55,695 nt of DNA from a virus (IMGVR_UViG_3300044691_000698:1-55695); one strand, 5' to 3'. Numbered from the stretch's first letter, positions 1 through 7,298 are shown. Program-made: numbers and translations. Notes: generated by a model from the sequence alone, not told the origin.

Positions 1-127
1 ATGTAAACCACAGAAACCAGTGGAAACCAGTAAAGTGGTTTCCAGTATTCGTCAATGTTTTCGCACACTTTAAGTCCCCTAAAAACAAGGAAACCACTCT
101 ATTACTATATATATATATATATATATA
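1..127. repeat. Terminal direct repeat (left copy)
   Basis: Bases 1-127 are identical to 55569-55695, ending inside the same (TA)n tract. A perfect 127-base end overlap is what an assembler leaves when it closes a circular contig with k=127, so I read it as evidence of a circular or circularly permuted genome, not as a biological terminal repeat. Confidence 0.9.
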
Positions 128-272
128 CAGCTAGGGGCATTTGCGCGGCGGCGATTTCAAAAACAGTGGTTTCACGGTTTCTTAGAAAAAAGATGGTTTA
201 AGTTTATGAAGTTTATTAGGAATACTGTAAACCACTCTGCTGGTTTCCTGTAAATTGGAAAAGTGGTTTCTT
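1..272. other. Iteron-type replication origin (putative)
   Basis: The heptamer AAACCA(C/G), or its complement GTGGTTT, recurs at about 5-11, 14-20, 24-30, 35-41, 91-97, 166-172, 229-235, 240-246 and 263-269, in both orientations. One pair (22-43) forms an inverted repeat GGAAACCA/TGGTTTCC. A pure (TA)n tract at 104-127 gives an easily melted segment between iterons. Clustered short repeats plus an AT-rich unwinding element next to the helicase/primase operon is the usual build of an iteron origin. The initiator that binds the iterons is not identified. No parA/parB pair was seen. Confidence 0.6.
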
Positions 273-290
273 ATTGGCGGTAGAAAAAAG

Positions 291-346
291 TATAGCGAAG
301 TTAATGCGGTTCATCAGTTTTTGATAACTATACTAACTTCGCTATA
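291..346. repeat. 13-bp inverted repeat resembling recombinase arms
   Basis: TATAGCGAAGTTA (291-303) and its exact reverse complement TAACTTCGCTATA (334-346) flank a 30-bp spacer. The arm closely resembles the 13-bp arm of loxP (ATAACTTCGTATA), but the arms face the opposite way and the spacer is far longer than 8 bp. An internal GTATAG/CTATAC pair gives an alternative fold. It may be a recombination or resolution site for the nearby tyrosine recombinase, an initiator site, or a hairpin. Confidence 0.5.
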
Positions 347-394
347 TTTGTAGAAACTGAGTCGCTTTTTGAAAGCTGTGAGTATGGACGGGAG

Positions 395-577
395 TTACCA
401 GGGAGATTTTATCATCTTATCAACTAGCTCGGTTAATTTCCGTTTTTCTTCAGCGGGTAGGCGCCAGTACCGATACCTAACCAACCAGTAGCGCCAATCC
501 CATTTCGAGGGTTCAATTTTGACTAATCCAGGCTTAATTTTCTTTAGGCCCACTTTGAATTTCGATGGCTTTTGCAT
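395..577 (-). CDS. Small basic protein at end of replication operon
   Basis: A 60-residue, Lys/Trp/Arg-rich protein with no recognised domain. Its ATG lies 7 bases past the helicase stop, with AGGA a few bases upstream, so it is the last gene of the replication operon. The basic N-terminal half (many Lys) and the aromatic cluster WDWRYWLVRYRYW would suit nucleic-acid binding. Sitting between the helicase and the iterons, it could help at the origin, but that is inference only. Confidence 0.6.
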   Translation of the reverse strand: MQKPSKFKVGLKKIKPGLVKIEPSKWDWRYWLVRYRYWRLPAEEKRKLTELVDKMIKSPW

Positions 578-583
578 ATGTTC

Positions 584-1792
584 CTAGAAGCTGGAATTCC
601 ACTTTCCTATTACTTTAATAACACGTTCTTTACCCTTTGGCTGGGCCATTTGAACAACCGCTGGAAATTTTCCGGCCAGATTCTTGATCTTCTCTCGCCC
701 CGGCATTTTCTTGATGTATTGAAAGCGCGCCCCAATAGCAGCCTTGATTCCCGAGATAGTTACTTCTTGTCCCACTAGTTCGGAGAAATATTCCTCCAAT
801 AAAAATAGTTCCCAGTCAGCCAACCCCGCTTCGAGTACCACGTTATAACGCTCCGACCGGAAAGGCTTTAACATGTTGTTTTTGATTACACGCCCTTTCA
901 GGTATAGGCCAAAGGTTGTAATTGTTTCATCTGAAAGCAGCTCATCCCATCGCCCGTTAATCGTAGAATCCAATAAGCTCTTAGAAGTTAACTGAATTAC
1001 TGAAAAGCGTCGATCGCCTGATTCTATTCGAATGGAATCCATCCGGTTTGACGTAATATAGAAAGACGCTTTGTTATCAATCTCTTCGGCATCGACGCCC
1101 TTCTTTTCAATCTCAATCCGTTCATTCACCATATCCTTTATGCGATCTGCTTCTTCCTTGGAGGTGATTGAAATCTCATCAACATAGATGATCTGTTTAT
1201 TTTTGAGCTGTCCGTTGAACTGATTCTTGAAAATGTTATCCCGAACTTTGGCAAAATTGTGTTGCCCTAACAGGCGTGACATAATTTCCCCGAGCTTACC
1301 TTTACCTACTCCGGGCTCCCCAATCGCAGCAAGAATAGTAAAGTTCCGGGACTCCATTGCTGTCTTCAGCCAATCAAGAATGTACTCTTTGCTTTCAGTA
1401 TGCCCGTCCGTTAAGTGATCCAAATACTCAGTAATGATAACAGGCGGCGCATCCGGGCTTACAGGAAAGGGAAGATTGAAATAAAGATTATCCTTCTTCC
1501 AGAACGGCGGAATATATGTATTGAACAGCTCTTCCCCAAGCCGGTCTTTCTTAACTACCCAGTTGTTATTAGGATCATAAACAAACCGCGCTACTGAGAC
1601 CATCGTAGCTCTATACAACTCGAGTTCGGCTTTCTCCAACAGCAGGGGTAGGGATTTGTCAGGAATTCCAAACTCCACATCCCCATTCCTGAGATCCAGC
1701 AGCGCAGTTTCGTCAGGATTTTTGATATTTCGGATGAAGCTCGATCCGAGTAGCTTAGTCTTCCAACCGATGTTTTTATCAATCGCGCTCAT
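584..1792 (-). CDS. SF3-like replicative helicase (DUF5906 type)
   Basis: A 402-residue ATPase. The Walker A motif GEPGVGKGK is at residues 158-166, Walker B IIYVDEIS at 201-208, a sensor-like ITSNR at 246-250, and a GDRRF segment with the likely arginine finger at 259-263. This is the arrangement of superfamily 3 helicases in phage and plasmid primase-helicases (DUF5906 and D5/P4-like proteins), which unwind DNA ahead of the fork as hexamers. Here the primase half is a separate gene two positions upstream, unlike the fused NrS-1-type enzymes. The start overlaps the preceding gene by ATGA, indicating translational coupling. Confidence 0.85.
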   Translation of the reverse strand: MSAIDKNIGWKTKLLGSSFIRNIKNPDETALLDLRNGDVEFGIPDKSLPLLLEKAELELYRATMVSVARFVYDPNNNWVVKKDRLGEELFNTYIPPFWKKDNLYFNLPFPVSPDAPPVIITEYLDHLTDGHTESKEYILDWLKTAMESRNFTILAAIGEPGVGKGKLGEIMSRLLGQHNFAKVRDNIFKNQFNGQLKNKQIIYVDEISITSKEEADRIKDMVNERIEIEKKGVDAEEIDNKASFYITSNRMDSIRIESGDRRFSVIQLTSKSLLDSTINGRWDELLSDETITTFGLYLKGRVIKNNMLKPFRSERYNVVLEAGLADWELFLLEEYFSELVGQEVTISGIKAAIGARFQYIKKMPGREKIKNLAGKFPAVVQMAQPKGKERVIKVIGKWNSSF

Positions 1793-2250
1793 ACTGATTC
1801 CCCAATCTTAAAAAAGCCGCACCGACAGCCAAGCCAAGCGTTTGGTCCTCGGAAGTCGCAGTCGCAGGAAGTTTTTTCTTCCGTCACTACAGGATTGGAG
1901 GCATAAGCCCAATCTACTACTCCATAGGAGGGCGCGTATCCCAATCCGGATGCCAGGATCTGTTGAGCGCTTTGTAAAATTTGTTGAGGTACTAGTGGTT
2001 GTTGTTGTTGTTGAAAGTATTTCTGCGAATTGATTGCCGGAATTCCGAAAAGATTCGAAGGCGTCGAAACTAATTCCCACCCCAGAAGAACATCACCATC
2101 GGAACCCACATAGCCCTTGTCACACAAACCAGCGAGTTCTTTCTGACTATGAACGGTAATAGGCACAGTCGGAGCACCGCTTTTCCATTTTGATTTCATT
2201 TCAAAGGGTAGGTGCCCGGCCAGCTGTAAAACTTCGGCTTTGGTAAACAT
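1789..2250 (-). CDS. Unknown protein between prim-pol and helicase
   Basis: A 153-residue protein I do not recognise. It has a Gln run near residues 79-83 and a Cys-rich C-terminus (CDCDF...CRCGF) that could bind a metal. It overlaps both neighbours by 1-4 bases, so it is co-translated with the primase and helicase. By position it could be a helicase loader or an adaptor joining the split primase and helicase; nothing in the sequence proves this. Confidence 0.75.
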   Translation of the reverse strand: MFTKAEVLQLAGHLPFEMKSKWKSGAPTVPITVHSQKELAGLCDKGYVGSDGDVLLGWELVSTPSNLFGIPAINSQKYFQQQQQPLVPQQILQSAQQILASGLGYAPSYGVVDWAYASNPVVTEEKTSCDCDFRGPNAWLGCRCGFFKIGESV

Positions 2251-3104
2251 TACTTAATCTCCTTCACAAAAACAGCCCCATTGCTGATTGCGCCGTGCAA
2301 GCCTGACAGCGGAATTTCCTGCACAGCTCCATCCGGCGTTCGGACGCGCACAGTTTCAGTAGAAAGTATTTGGTTATTCTGCGCTGGCTTGCGGCAAACG
2401 AACCTTGCAAGATCTTCAATCTTGGTAGACGAAATAGTTTCATCAATCTCACACTGATTATCCACGAATCCCTGGAGCGCGATCAGAATTGACTCATAGG
2501 CCCAGCCCCAAGTTCTCATCCGACCGGCGAATTTCCGGAGCTTATCCCAGCGGCCATCTCCAGCGCCTAGAAATAATTCTTCGCCATTCTCTACAAAATT
2601 TGTTTTCTCAACATTCTTGTGAGTCAGTATAAAATCAATCAGCGCTTGCGGAGCTACTGCAATACCCTCCGAGGGACTGCGCTCCCAAGCATATTGAGTT
2701 CCATTAGGATGTATGGACGGCGGCAGTACGATGTATCCAGTCGCTGCCATAATATCCACGCCCTTTAGAATATTAAGGCGCGTAGGAGGCGGCGGCCCGA
2801 CCGGAAGCGCAAACAGCAAGTGCATACCTCCTCCTCCCGTCTTAGCTCTAGCTGTTTCTGGCAAGGCGCCTGTAAAAGATTCAACTGCTTCTAAAGAACC
2901 ACCTTTATGGAGATCCAAATCAACAGCTATGATTCGTGATGGACCTGTCGAAAGCCCCCAATTGCTCTCAGGAGACTGCGCTTTCCACCAAACATAATCA
3001 TTAGTCGCATCCTTGAAGCCATTAGCCGTAGCAGGCGCTTTTGATCGCGGCAGCAATGGAAACAGATACCAACCTAGATCTGAGTAAAGCTTAAAATCGT
3101 TCAT
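2250..3104 (-). CDS. Bifunctional primase-polymerase (prim-pol domain)
   Basis: A 284-residue AEP-superfamily primase. AVDLDLHKGG (residues 60-69) carries the catalytic D62/D64 pair. GGGMHLLF (91-98) carries the catalytic His, and GYIVLPPSIHPNG follows, as in Prim-Pol (PF09250) proteins of phages and plasmids. The enzyme would make primers for the PolA-type polymerase. Its ATG has no ribosome binding site and lies 6 bases after a GATAAT box (3111-3116), so the mRNA is probably leaderless. The operator at 3132-3163 sits just upstream. Confidence 0.85.
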   Translation of the reverse strand: MNDFKLYSDLGWYLFPLLPRSKAPATANGFKDATNDYVWWKAQSPESNWGLSTGPSRIIAVDLDLHKGGSLEAVESFTGALPETARAKTGGGGMHLLFALPVGPPPPTRLNILKGVDIMAATGYIVLPPSIHPNGTQYAWERSPSEGIAVAPQALIDFILTHKNVEKTNFVENGEELFLGAGDGRWDKLRKFAGRMRTWGWAYESILIALQGFVDNQCEIDETISSTKIEDLARFVCRKPAQNNQILSTETVRVRTPDGAVQEIPLSGLHGAISNGAVFVKEIK

Positions 3105-3110
3105 GCATGA

Positions 3111-3116
3111 ATTATC
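3111..3116 (-). promoter_or_regulatory. -10 box of leaderless prim-pol promoter
   Basis: Read on the minus strand this is GATAAT, 6 bases before the ATG at 3104. A weak -35 (TGTACA) lies 17 bases upstream. Confidence 0.45.
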
Positions 3117-3131
3117 TCACACAAAATAAAA

Positions 3132-3163
3132 ATTGTACATTCAATAATTATTGCTTTTATAAT
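3132..3163. promoter_or_regulatory. Operator site 1 (double ATTG-N6-CAAT dyad)
   Basis: ATTG-tacatt-CAAT-AATT-ATTG-ctttta-TAAT: two dyads, period 18 bp, in the divergent gap between prim-pol (-) and the 3247 operon (+). It overlaps the -35 of the + promoter. Confidence 0.75.
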
Positions 3164-3178
3164 TTTATCTGATATAAT
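3151..3178 (+). promoter_or_regulatory. Sigma70-type promoter for the 3247-6201 operon
   Basis: TTGCTT (3151-3156), 16-bp spacer, TATAAT (3173-3178). The -35 box lies inside operator site 1. Confidence 0.65.
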
Positions 3179-3246
3179 AAATAACGAATGGAACGAGCGC
3201 GTAAAGCTATTTTGTTTTTCTATCACGATTAATTGGGAGTTAACTA

Positions 3247-3540
3247 ATGTGTAATTTAGATTCGCTCTTTTTGAAAATATATTTTGGATTCATGGCCATA
3301 CTTATTATTTTCTGTTTTTCAGTAGTATTTTACCTGATTGTGATCGATTCGCTACGTGGGCTTTTCAGAAGTATAAAAGCTATAAAAGCTAGAAAGCATC
3401 AAGAGCTAGTAGAACGTTTATCAGATAGTTTCGCCGCTCGTAGCTTCGTCAACCAGCACGAATCTAACATCAACTTCTTATTGAAGTCTTTTCGAGAAAT
3501 CGAAGCTAAATTAGCTGCCAACAAAAAGGGGAAGAAGTGA
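3247..3540 (+). CDS. Single-TM membrane protein
   Basis: A 97-residue protein with one strong membrane helix (about residues 10-34) followed by a basic, helical cytoplasmic tail. It is the first gene of a twelve-gene + operon behind an operator-controlled promoter, with GGGAG 8 bases before the ATG. Function unknown. Early membrane proteins of this size often alter host envelope or exclusion functions, but nothing here shows that. Confidence 0.75.
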   Translation: MCNLDSLFLKIYFGFMAILIIFCFSVVFYLIVIDSLRGLFRSIKAIKARKHQELVERLSDSFAARSFVNQHESNINFLLKSFREIEAKLAANKKGKK

Positions 3541-4001
3541 AATCAAACCTCGCAGTTCATTTTAGTTCTAAATCGAATGATTGGGCCACGCCGCAATGGT
3601 TGTTTGATGAACTGAATGCGAAATATGGCCCTCTCGCTCTGGATGTTTGTAGTTCTAATGGCAATGGAAAATGCCCATTTAATATTGAATACCCGCGCAG
3701 CAATGGGTTGGAATTGTCGTGGACTAAATTTGGCAATCGAACTGCCTGGATGAACCCTCCGTATGGTCGTGAAATTGGAAAGTGGGTAAAGAAAGCTTAT
3801 GAAGAATCTCAAAAAGGTTGCCTTGTTGTCTGTCTATTGCCTTCTAGGACTGACACTAAATGGTTTCATAATTATATCTACAACAAACAAAACGTTGCAG
3901 TGCAGTTTATTAGCGGCCGTCTTAAGTTTGGCGCTGCTGTCAATAGTGCGCCCTTTCCGTCGATGGTAGTTGTTTTTAATCCACCCAAGGAAAAAGCATG
4001 A
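3537..4001 (+). CDS. Phage N6-adenine DNA methyltransferase
   Basis: A 154-residue protein of the phage DNA N6-adenine methyltransferase family (PF05869). SNDWATPQWLFDEL near the N-terminus and LDVCSS... form the SAM side, and the catalytic NPPYG motif is near residue 73. LPSRTDTKWFHNYI and the SGRLKF region are also typical. It transfers methyl groups from SAM to adenine in DNA, usually to evade host restriction. No partner nuclease is adjacent. The GTG start overlaps the previous stop (GTGA). Confidence 0.9.
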   Translation: MKSNLAVHFSSKSNDWATPQWLFDELNAKYGPLALDVCSSNGNGKCPFNIEYPRSNGLELSWTKFGNRTAWMNPPYGREIGKWVKKAYEESQKGCLVVCLLPSRTDTKWFHNYIYNKQNVAVQFISGRLKFGAAVNSAPFPSMVVVFNPPKEKA

Positions 4002-4153
4002 GTGACAAACTACAGATTGAACTGTGTTTAGAACGCGCAGGCACTGGGGATTTAATCCGGCATGAAATATCTTACGGCGCTGTGCTGAGTGATCTCATGG
4101 CGCTTCAAGCGCGAATTGAAAGTTTAGAAAAACAATTAAAGGAAAAGGAATGA
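3998..4153 (+). CDS. Small coiled-coil protein
   Basis: A 51-residue ORF joined by ATGA overlaps at both ends. The C-terminal half (LQARIESLEKQLKEKE) is a short coiled coil. No recognised domain; the evidence for it is the operon's overlap pattern. Confidence 0.65.
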   Translation: MSDKLQIELCLERAGTGDLIRHEISYGAVLSDLMALQARIESLEKQLKEKE

Positions 4154-4341
4154 GTCCTTGGCATGTCATTACGCTGGAAGATTTCGAGCACGAGCTCGGG
4201 TTACACAACAACAGCGCTGTCGATAATCGGTTACGCCGTAGAATATTGAAATGCTCATTGTGTCCACCTAATCGGAAAGAAAACGCTAAGCATTCAGGGA
4301 AGCCTAAAACAAAACCTAAATATAAGGACAAACGAAAATGA
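4150..4341 (+). CDS. Small basic protein
   Basis: 63 residues, unknown. A CSLCPPNRK segment and a Lys-rich tail suggest possible nucleic-acid or single-metal contact. It overlaps both neighbours by four bases. Confidence 0.65.
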   Translation: MSPWHVITLEDFEHELGLHNNSAVDNRLRRRILKCSLCPPNRKENAKHSGKPKTKPKYKDKRK

Positions 4342-4562
4342 TTCTAGCAATCGCAGTCTATTTAATAATCGGACTATGCTACAGCTCGTGGATGGCTTTT
4401 ATGATGTTGAAGTTAGAACCAGAAATCCAATGTGCATTAGTAGGCACGCCTGAAGAGCATCACATCGCTGTTTTGTTAATTGCTCTTGGAATTGCTGTAT
4501 TTACTTGGTTCCCGGACGTGTTGCGAATTCTTTTCATGAAATTGCGCGGAGCTATTAAATGA
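4338..4562 (+). CDS. Two-TM membrane protein
   Basis: 74 residues with hydrophobic helices at about 1-23 and 43-60 joined by an acidic loop (KLEPEIQ...TPEEHH). It resembles no named family I can recall. ATGA overlaps link it to the genes on both sides. Confidence 0.65.
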   Translation: MILAIAVYLIIGLCYSSWMAFMMLKLEPEIQCALVGTPEEHHIAVLLIALGIAVFTWFPDVLRILFMKLRGAIK

Positions 4563-4759
4563 AACTGCTTAAATTAATTGATCGTTTGATTGAGATTCAA
4601 AATATGGAACGCGACTATCCCGCTGACGAAATAGAGGTAGAACTTTTTATTGATGCAGCCGACCTACAACTACAATTTCCTTTAAATGATATTGCCGTCA
4701 GTCACTCTACCAAAACAGTGATTATGATTTCCGAACAGCCAGAGGGAGATACGGAATGA
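4559..4759 (+). CDS. Small acidic protein
   Basis: 66 residues, acidic (NMERDYPADEIEVELFIDAADLQ). No domain recognised. It lies inside the ATGA-linked operon. Confidence 0.6.
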   Translation: MKLLKLIDRLIEIQNMERDYPADEIEVELFIDAADLQLQFPLNDIAVSHSTKTVIMISEQPEGDTE

Positions 4760-4935
4760 ATTCACATCAGCGACGAGTTAATCGGCGTCTAGCTGCTAGG
4801 ACTCTCTATAAAATAAACGAAGTGTTTAAAGCATATTATGGGTCACCAATCGCGGGCCTTGTTCATGAATCTATTGTTTTTGGGCCTTGGACTAACAATC
4901 AAGGCGTGGAAGATCAGGAAGGAGATAAGGAATGA
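4756..4935 (+). CDS. Small protein, basic N-terminus
   Basis: A 59-residue ORF (MNSHQRRVNRRLAARTLYK...) between its neighbours by ATGA overlaps. No recognised domain. Its presence implies the long ORF in another frame from 4838 is read only from its later ATG (5006). Confidence 0.6.
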   Translation: MNSHQRRVNRRLAARTLYKINEVFKAYYGSPIAGLVHESIVFGPWTNNQGVEDQEGDKE

Positions 4936-5009
4936 GTTTCGGAAGCGCCTTCGTGTTGCTGCTAGGACTGGTATCATCGATCGTTTTAATAGGAATGATG
5001 TTTTTATGA
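4932..5009 (+). CDS. 25-residue single-TM miniprotein
   Basis: MSFGSAFVLLLGLVSSIVLI... is almost entirely one membrane helix. ATGA overlaps at both ends and a GGAGAUAAGG ribosome site in front support translation. Confidence 0.6.
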   Translation: MSFGSAFVLLLGLVSSIVLIGMMFL

Positions 5010-5212
5010 TTTCTAGACCTAATAAGAATCCGTCAATAGAGCCAGATGAATATGAATTTGTTCTGTCCTACAAACCAGGCTTCCCCGATAGTGCTGTTTA
5101 TATCAAAGTGTTTTTATCAAAAGCTGCGCTTGATAGAGCTAAACTTGGATTTATTTTCGAGCATGCGATTTCAGAATTATTAAAAAAAGCGAAGGAAAAA
5201 ATAAATGAGTAA
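5006..5212 (+). CDS. Small unknown protein
   Basis: 68 residues from the ATG at 5006. The longer in-frame start at 4838 would overlap two other genes and breaks the ATGA pattern. It ends in a Lys-rich amphipathic helix. Function unknown. Confidence 0.65.
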   Translation: MISRPNKNPSIEPDEYEFVLSYKPGFPDSAVYIKVFLSKAALDRAKLGFIFEHAISELLKKAKEKINE

Positions 5213-5480
5213 ATTCAAGATTGGCGATCGCGTTGCTGTTTATGTTTTGGATAGACATTTAGAAAATCGTCGCGTAATTGCGACCGTTACTCAGGTTTTA
5301 CCTAACGGACAATTATATACAGATCAAGAAGATACGAAAGACTTTGATGTTTCAATGGTGCATCCAAAGCATTGTCGCTTACTGAAACCTAAAAAGAAAC
5401 CCCGTTCGGTCTGGATTTACAATGGTCCGATCTTTGTCTCGTTCACAGAATTCGTTGAAAACCGAAAGGTGAGCAAATGA
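5205..5480 (+). CDS. KFKIGDRV-family small beta protein (copy 1)
   Basis: 91 residues beginning MSKFKIGDRVAVY, a pattern of SH3/KOW-like small beta-barrels. PKHCRLLKPKKKPRSVWI in the middle and VxFxEFVExRK at the C-terminus are shared with the next gene, so these two are tandem paralogs. A related N-terminus recurs at 50799-51013. Function unknown. Confidence 0.7.
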   Translation: MSKFKIGDRVAVYVLDRHLENRRVIATVTQVLPNGQLYTDQEDTKDFDVSMVHPKHCRLLKPKKKPRSVWIYNGPIFVSFTEFVENRKVSK

Positions 5481-5854
5481 AATTCAAAGTAGGCGATCGC
5501 GTTAGGGTATATGGCGCTGTTGCTCCTAAAGACGGTGGTTCGGTTAAATATGCGGAAGGAGAAAAAGGCAGAATAGTTTTCATCGAGCCTAACGGAAGTA
5601 TGGAGCTGTTTATGGATTTGTCTTTTACCGATGTTTATTTATTGAATCCTAACAGCCTTAATGAAATTCATCCGAGGCAGTGCCGGCTACTAAAACCTAA
5701 GGCAAAGCCTAAATCAGTTTGGATTTCTCCTGAATACCTAAACACACCCGATGATTGCGCGGACTCCGATTGCACGAGCGTTCATAATATTATTTCGAAA
5801 AGTGCTACCTCAGTGTGGGTGGAATTCGTCGAAAAGCGAAAGGGAAAGAAATGA
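5477..5854 (+). CDS. KFKIGDRV-family small beta protein (copy 2)
   Basis: 125 residues starting MKFKVGDRVRVYGAV. It shares RQCRLLKPKAKPKSVWI and the WVEFVEKRK tail with its upstream paralog, and has an inserted acidic stretch (about 86-100). It overlaps both neighbours by four bases. Unknown role; the fold is probably a small SH3-like barrel. Confidence 0.7.
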   Translation: MKFKVGDRVRVYGAVAPKDGGSVKYAEGEKGRIVFIEPNGSMELFMDLSFTDVYLLNPNSLNEIHPRQCRLLKPKAKPKSVWISPEYLNTPDDCADSDCTSVHNIISKSATSVWVEFVEKRKGKK

Positions 5855-6201
5855 TTCATTACTTTATGGGAATTACCTTATCCCTGTTTTGTATGGCGCC
5901 AGTTGTATTTTTTCTTGGTCGCCGACAACAACTTAGAAAACGAAAGGTCAGATTCTCAGAAGTTAAGCAACTACGAGCGCGTCTCAAACTACGCGAGAAA
6001 GATGTCGATTCGTTTGCCGAGTTGAATTCCAGTCTCCTAGATGAAGTAGCTGCGCTCAGGGTCGAGAACGCGATTCTTAGCAACCGTACTGCAATTGAGC
6101 AGGATCTGACTGAAAAATTCCGCGATAGAGTAAAGGAACTCGAAACCCACATTAAACAATATCGAATTAGCCCTCGTGAAACAAAGGCAGAAAAGAAATA
6201 A
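5851..6201 (+). CDS. TM plus coiled-coil protein
   Basis: 116 residues from the ATG at 5851, which overlaps the previous stop. One N-terminal membrane helix (about 3-23) is followed by a long charged coiled coil (about 35-100). This is the topology of an inner-membrane spanin, but no Rz1-type partner overlaps it, so the role is open. Last gene of the twelve-gene operon. Confidence 0.65.
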   Translation: MIHYFMGITLSLFCMAPVVFFLGRRQQLRKRKVRFSEVKQLRARLKLREKDVDSFAELNSSLLDEVAALRVENAILSNRTAIEQDLTEKFRDRVKELETHIKQYRISPRETKAEKK

Positions 6202-6257
6202 TTTCAGTTAATAGCGAAACTAAAGTCTTGAGGCATTTCTTACGATAAGAATTTAAT

Positions 6258-6527
6258 ATGAAACTGACTATTATTTTAGCCATTTCTCTTTTACTAGGCG
6301 CTTGCGGTTCCGTTTATGAAGGGCTCGCGGGCAGTTATACCAATACAGCAGATCAAACTGAAACCCTTACTCTGAAAGCAGACAAGACTTTCTCTGATAC
6401 CGGACATGGCGGGTTTTCCGGAACCTACAGCGTTTCCGGCGATACCATTACTTTCGTTAGTCCAGGCATTTCGCTTAATACCCGAAAATTAGGTTCAAAT
6501 GGAATAGAAGGCTACCGCAAAATTTAA
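6258..6527 (+). CDS. Small lipoprotein (moron-like)
   Basis: 89 residues. Signal sequence with lipobox LLGAC (Cys near residue 16) predicts an outer- or inner-membrane lipoprotein. The mature part (GSYTNTADQTETLTL..TFSDTGHGGFSGTYSV) reads as a small beta sheet. It stands alone, apart from the operon, and converges on a regulator gene. Lone phage lipoproteins often block superinfection or alter the lysogen's surface; that is inference here. Confidence 0.7.
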   Translation: MKLTIILAISLLLGACGSVYEGLAGSYTNTADQTETLTLKADKTFSDTGHGGFSGTYSVSGDTITFVSPGISLNTRKLGSNGIEGYRKI

Positions 6528-6766
6528 GCGTTTTCCTTTTCCTCATCTTTTGCAGTGTCACTGGCTGTTTTTTTTAATTTGTCGTGTTCGTCGCTGTCTA
6601 TCGAGAGCTGCATAAGATTCTCAATAACTGCGCTTACGGACACGTCGCCGCAGATTGTCTTGAATCGCGCATAAATACCAGGATCCAAACTGAAGGTAAA
6701 TCTTTCTTTATTCTGTTTATTGAGAGTTTCCAGTAGCTTGCTAAAATTGAACTCAATCAGCGGCAT
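6524..6766 (-). CDS. Ribbon-helix-helix-like DNA-binding protein
   Basis: 80 residues. The central part ERFTFSLDPGIYARFKTICG followed by VSVSAVIENLMQLSI has the strand-helix-helix pattern of MetJ/Arc/CopG regulators, with a charged C-terminal tail. AGGAG precedes the ATG. The upstream region holds CAAT/ATTG palindromes (6782-6796, 6872-6882) built from the same half-sites as the eleven dispersed operators. That makes it a candidate for the repressor of those sites, unproven. Confidence 0.6.
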   Translation of the reverse strand: MPLIEFNFSKLLETLNKQNKERFTFSLDPGIYARFKTICGDVSVSAVIENLMQLSIDSDEHDKLKKTASDTAKDEEKENA

Positions 6767-6781
6767 GAATTGCTCCTAAAG

Positions 6782-6882
6782 TCAATCATTCATTGAAGTT
6801 AACAACGCGATGCATAAATTAGTATGGCTTTAGTTACGAATTTCTGTCATAATATAATAAGATTCTAACTCTCAATCATTGA
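6782..6882. promoter_or_regulatory. Promoter with two CAAT/ATTG palindromes
   Basis: TCAAT-cattc-ATTGA (6782-6796) and TCAAT-c-ATTGA (6872-6882) flank a + promoter TTAGTT (6830-6835)-17-TATAAT (6853-6858). The second palindrome falls just downstream of the predicted start of transcription. Confidence 0.45.
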
Positions 6883-6925
6883 TCTTCCATCGCCACAATT
6901 GAACGTTTTCTGAAGTGGAGATTAT

Positions 6926-7066
6926 ATGAAAATACTCAAATTGAATAATAGTGTGTACAAAATAGTATACCAAACCGTTTCCGGGTCGCGGTACAAAATG
7001 TACAGCCATGTTTCCGGTCCACGCTTTTCAAGCAGCGACTGGTATGTCATTTTAATGAAAAAGTAG
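6926..7066 (+). CDS. 46-residue protein
   Basis: MKILKLNNSVYKIVYQTVSG... rich in Tyr/Ser, unknown. GGAG stands 5 bases before the ATG, and a TTAGTT/TATAAT promoter with a palindrome lies upstream. It runs between two regulator genes on the other strand. Confidence 0.55.
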   Translation: MKILKLNNSVYKIVYQTVSGSRYKMYSHVSGPRFSSSDWYVILMKK

Positions 7067-7073
7067 ATTGTTA

Positions 7074-7298
7074 CTACGCGCGGGGGATCTTTTTCTTTAG
7101 CCGCTCGTTGAATCTTATTATAAAATCCTCAAGCAGAGTACTTGCAGCGACTTCTAGCTCCTCGCAATTGTTTAGAAATTGTTTCCATTCCGAATCCACC
7201 ACATACAGCGAGTGTCGCGTTCTGCCTTTCCTTTTCTTTTGACGCGGAATCTTAATGAGCTTGTCGAGGTCCATTTTTTTACCATAACGTTTTCTCAT
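7074..7298 (-). CDS. Basic ribbon-helix-helix-like protein
   Basis: 74 residues from the ATG at 7298. A very basic N-terminus (MRKRYGKKMDLDKLIKIPRQ then KKRKGRTR) leads into RHSLYVVDSEWKQFLNNCEE and LEVAASTLLEDFIIRFNERL, a plausible RHH fold. A TATAAT box lies 6 bases before the ATG with no ribosome site, so the message is probably leaderless, as for several operator-linked genes. Candidate transcription regulator next to the integrase. Confidence 0.55.
   Translation of the reverse strand: MRKRYGKKMDLDKLIKIPRQKKRKGRTRHSLYVVDSEWKQFLNNCEELEVAASTLLEDFIIRFNERLKKKIPRA

Noticed and set aside
1-127. Biological terminal repeat for packaging
   Set aside because: The length equals an assembler k-mer, and the end falls arbitrarily within a (TA)n tract.
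49-350. CRISPR array
   Set aside because: The short repeats have irregular spacing and both orientations; they fit iterons.
4838-5005. N-terminal extension of the 5006 gene
   Set aside because: It overlaps two better-supported ATGA-linked ORFs (4756-4935, 4932-5009) in another frame.
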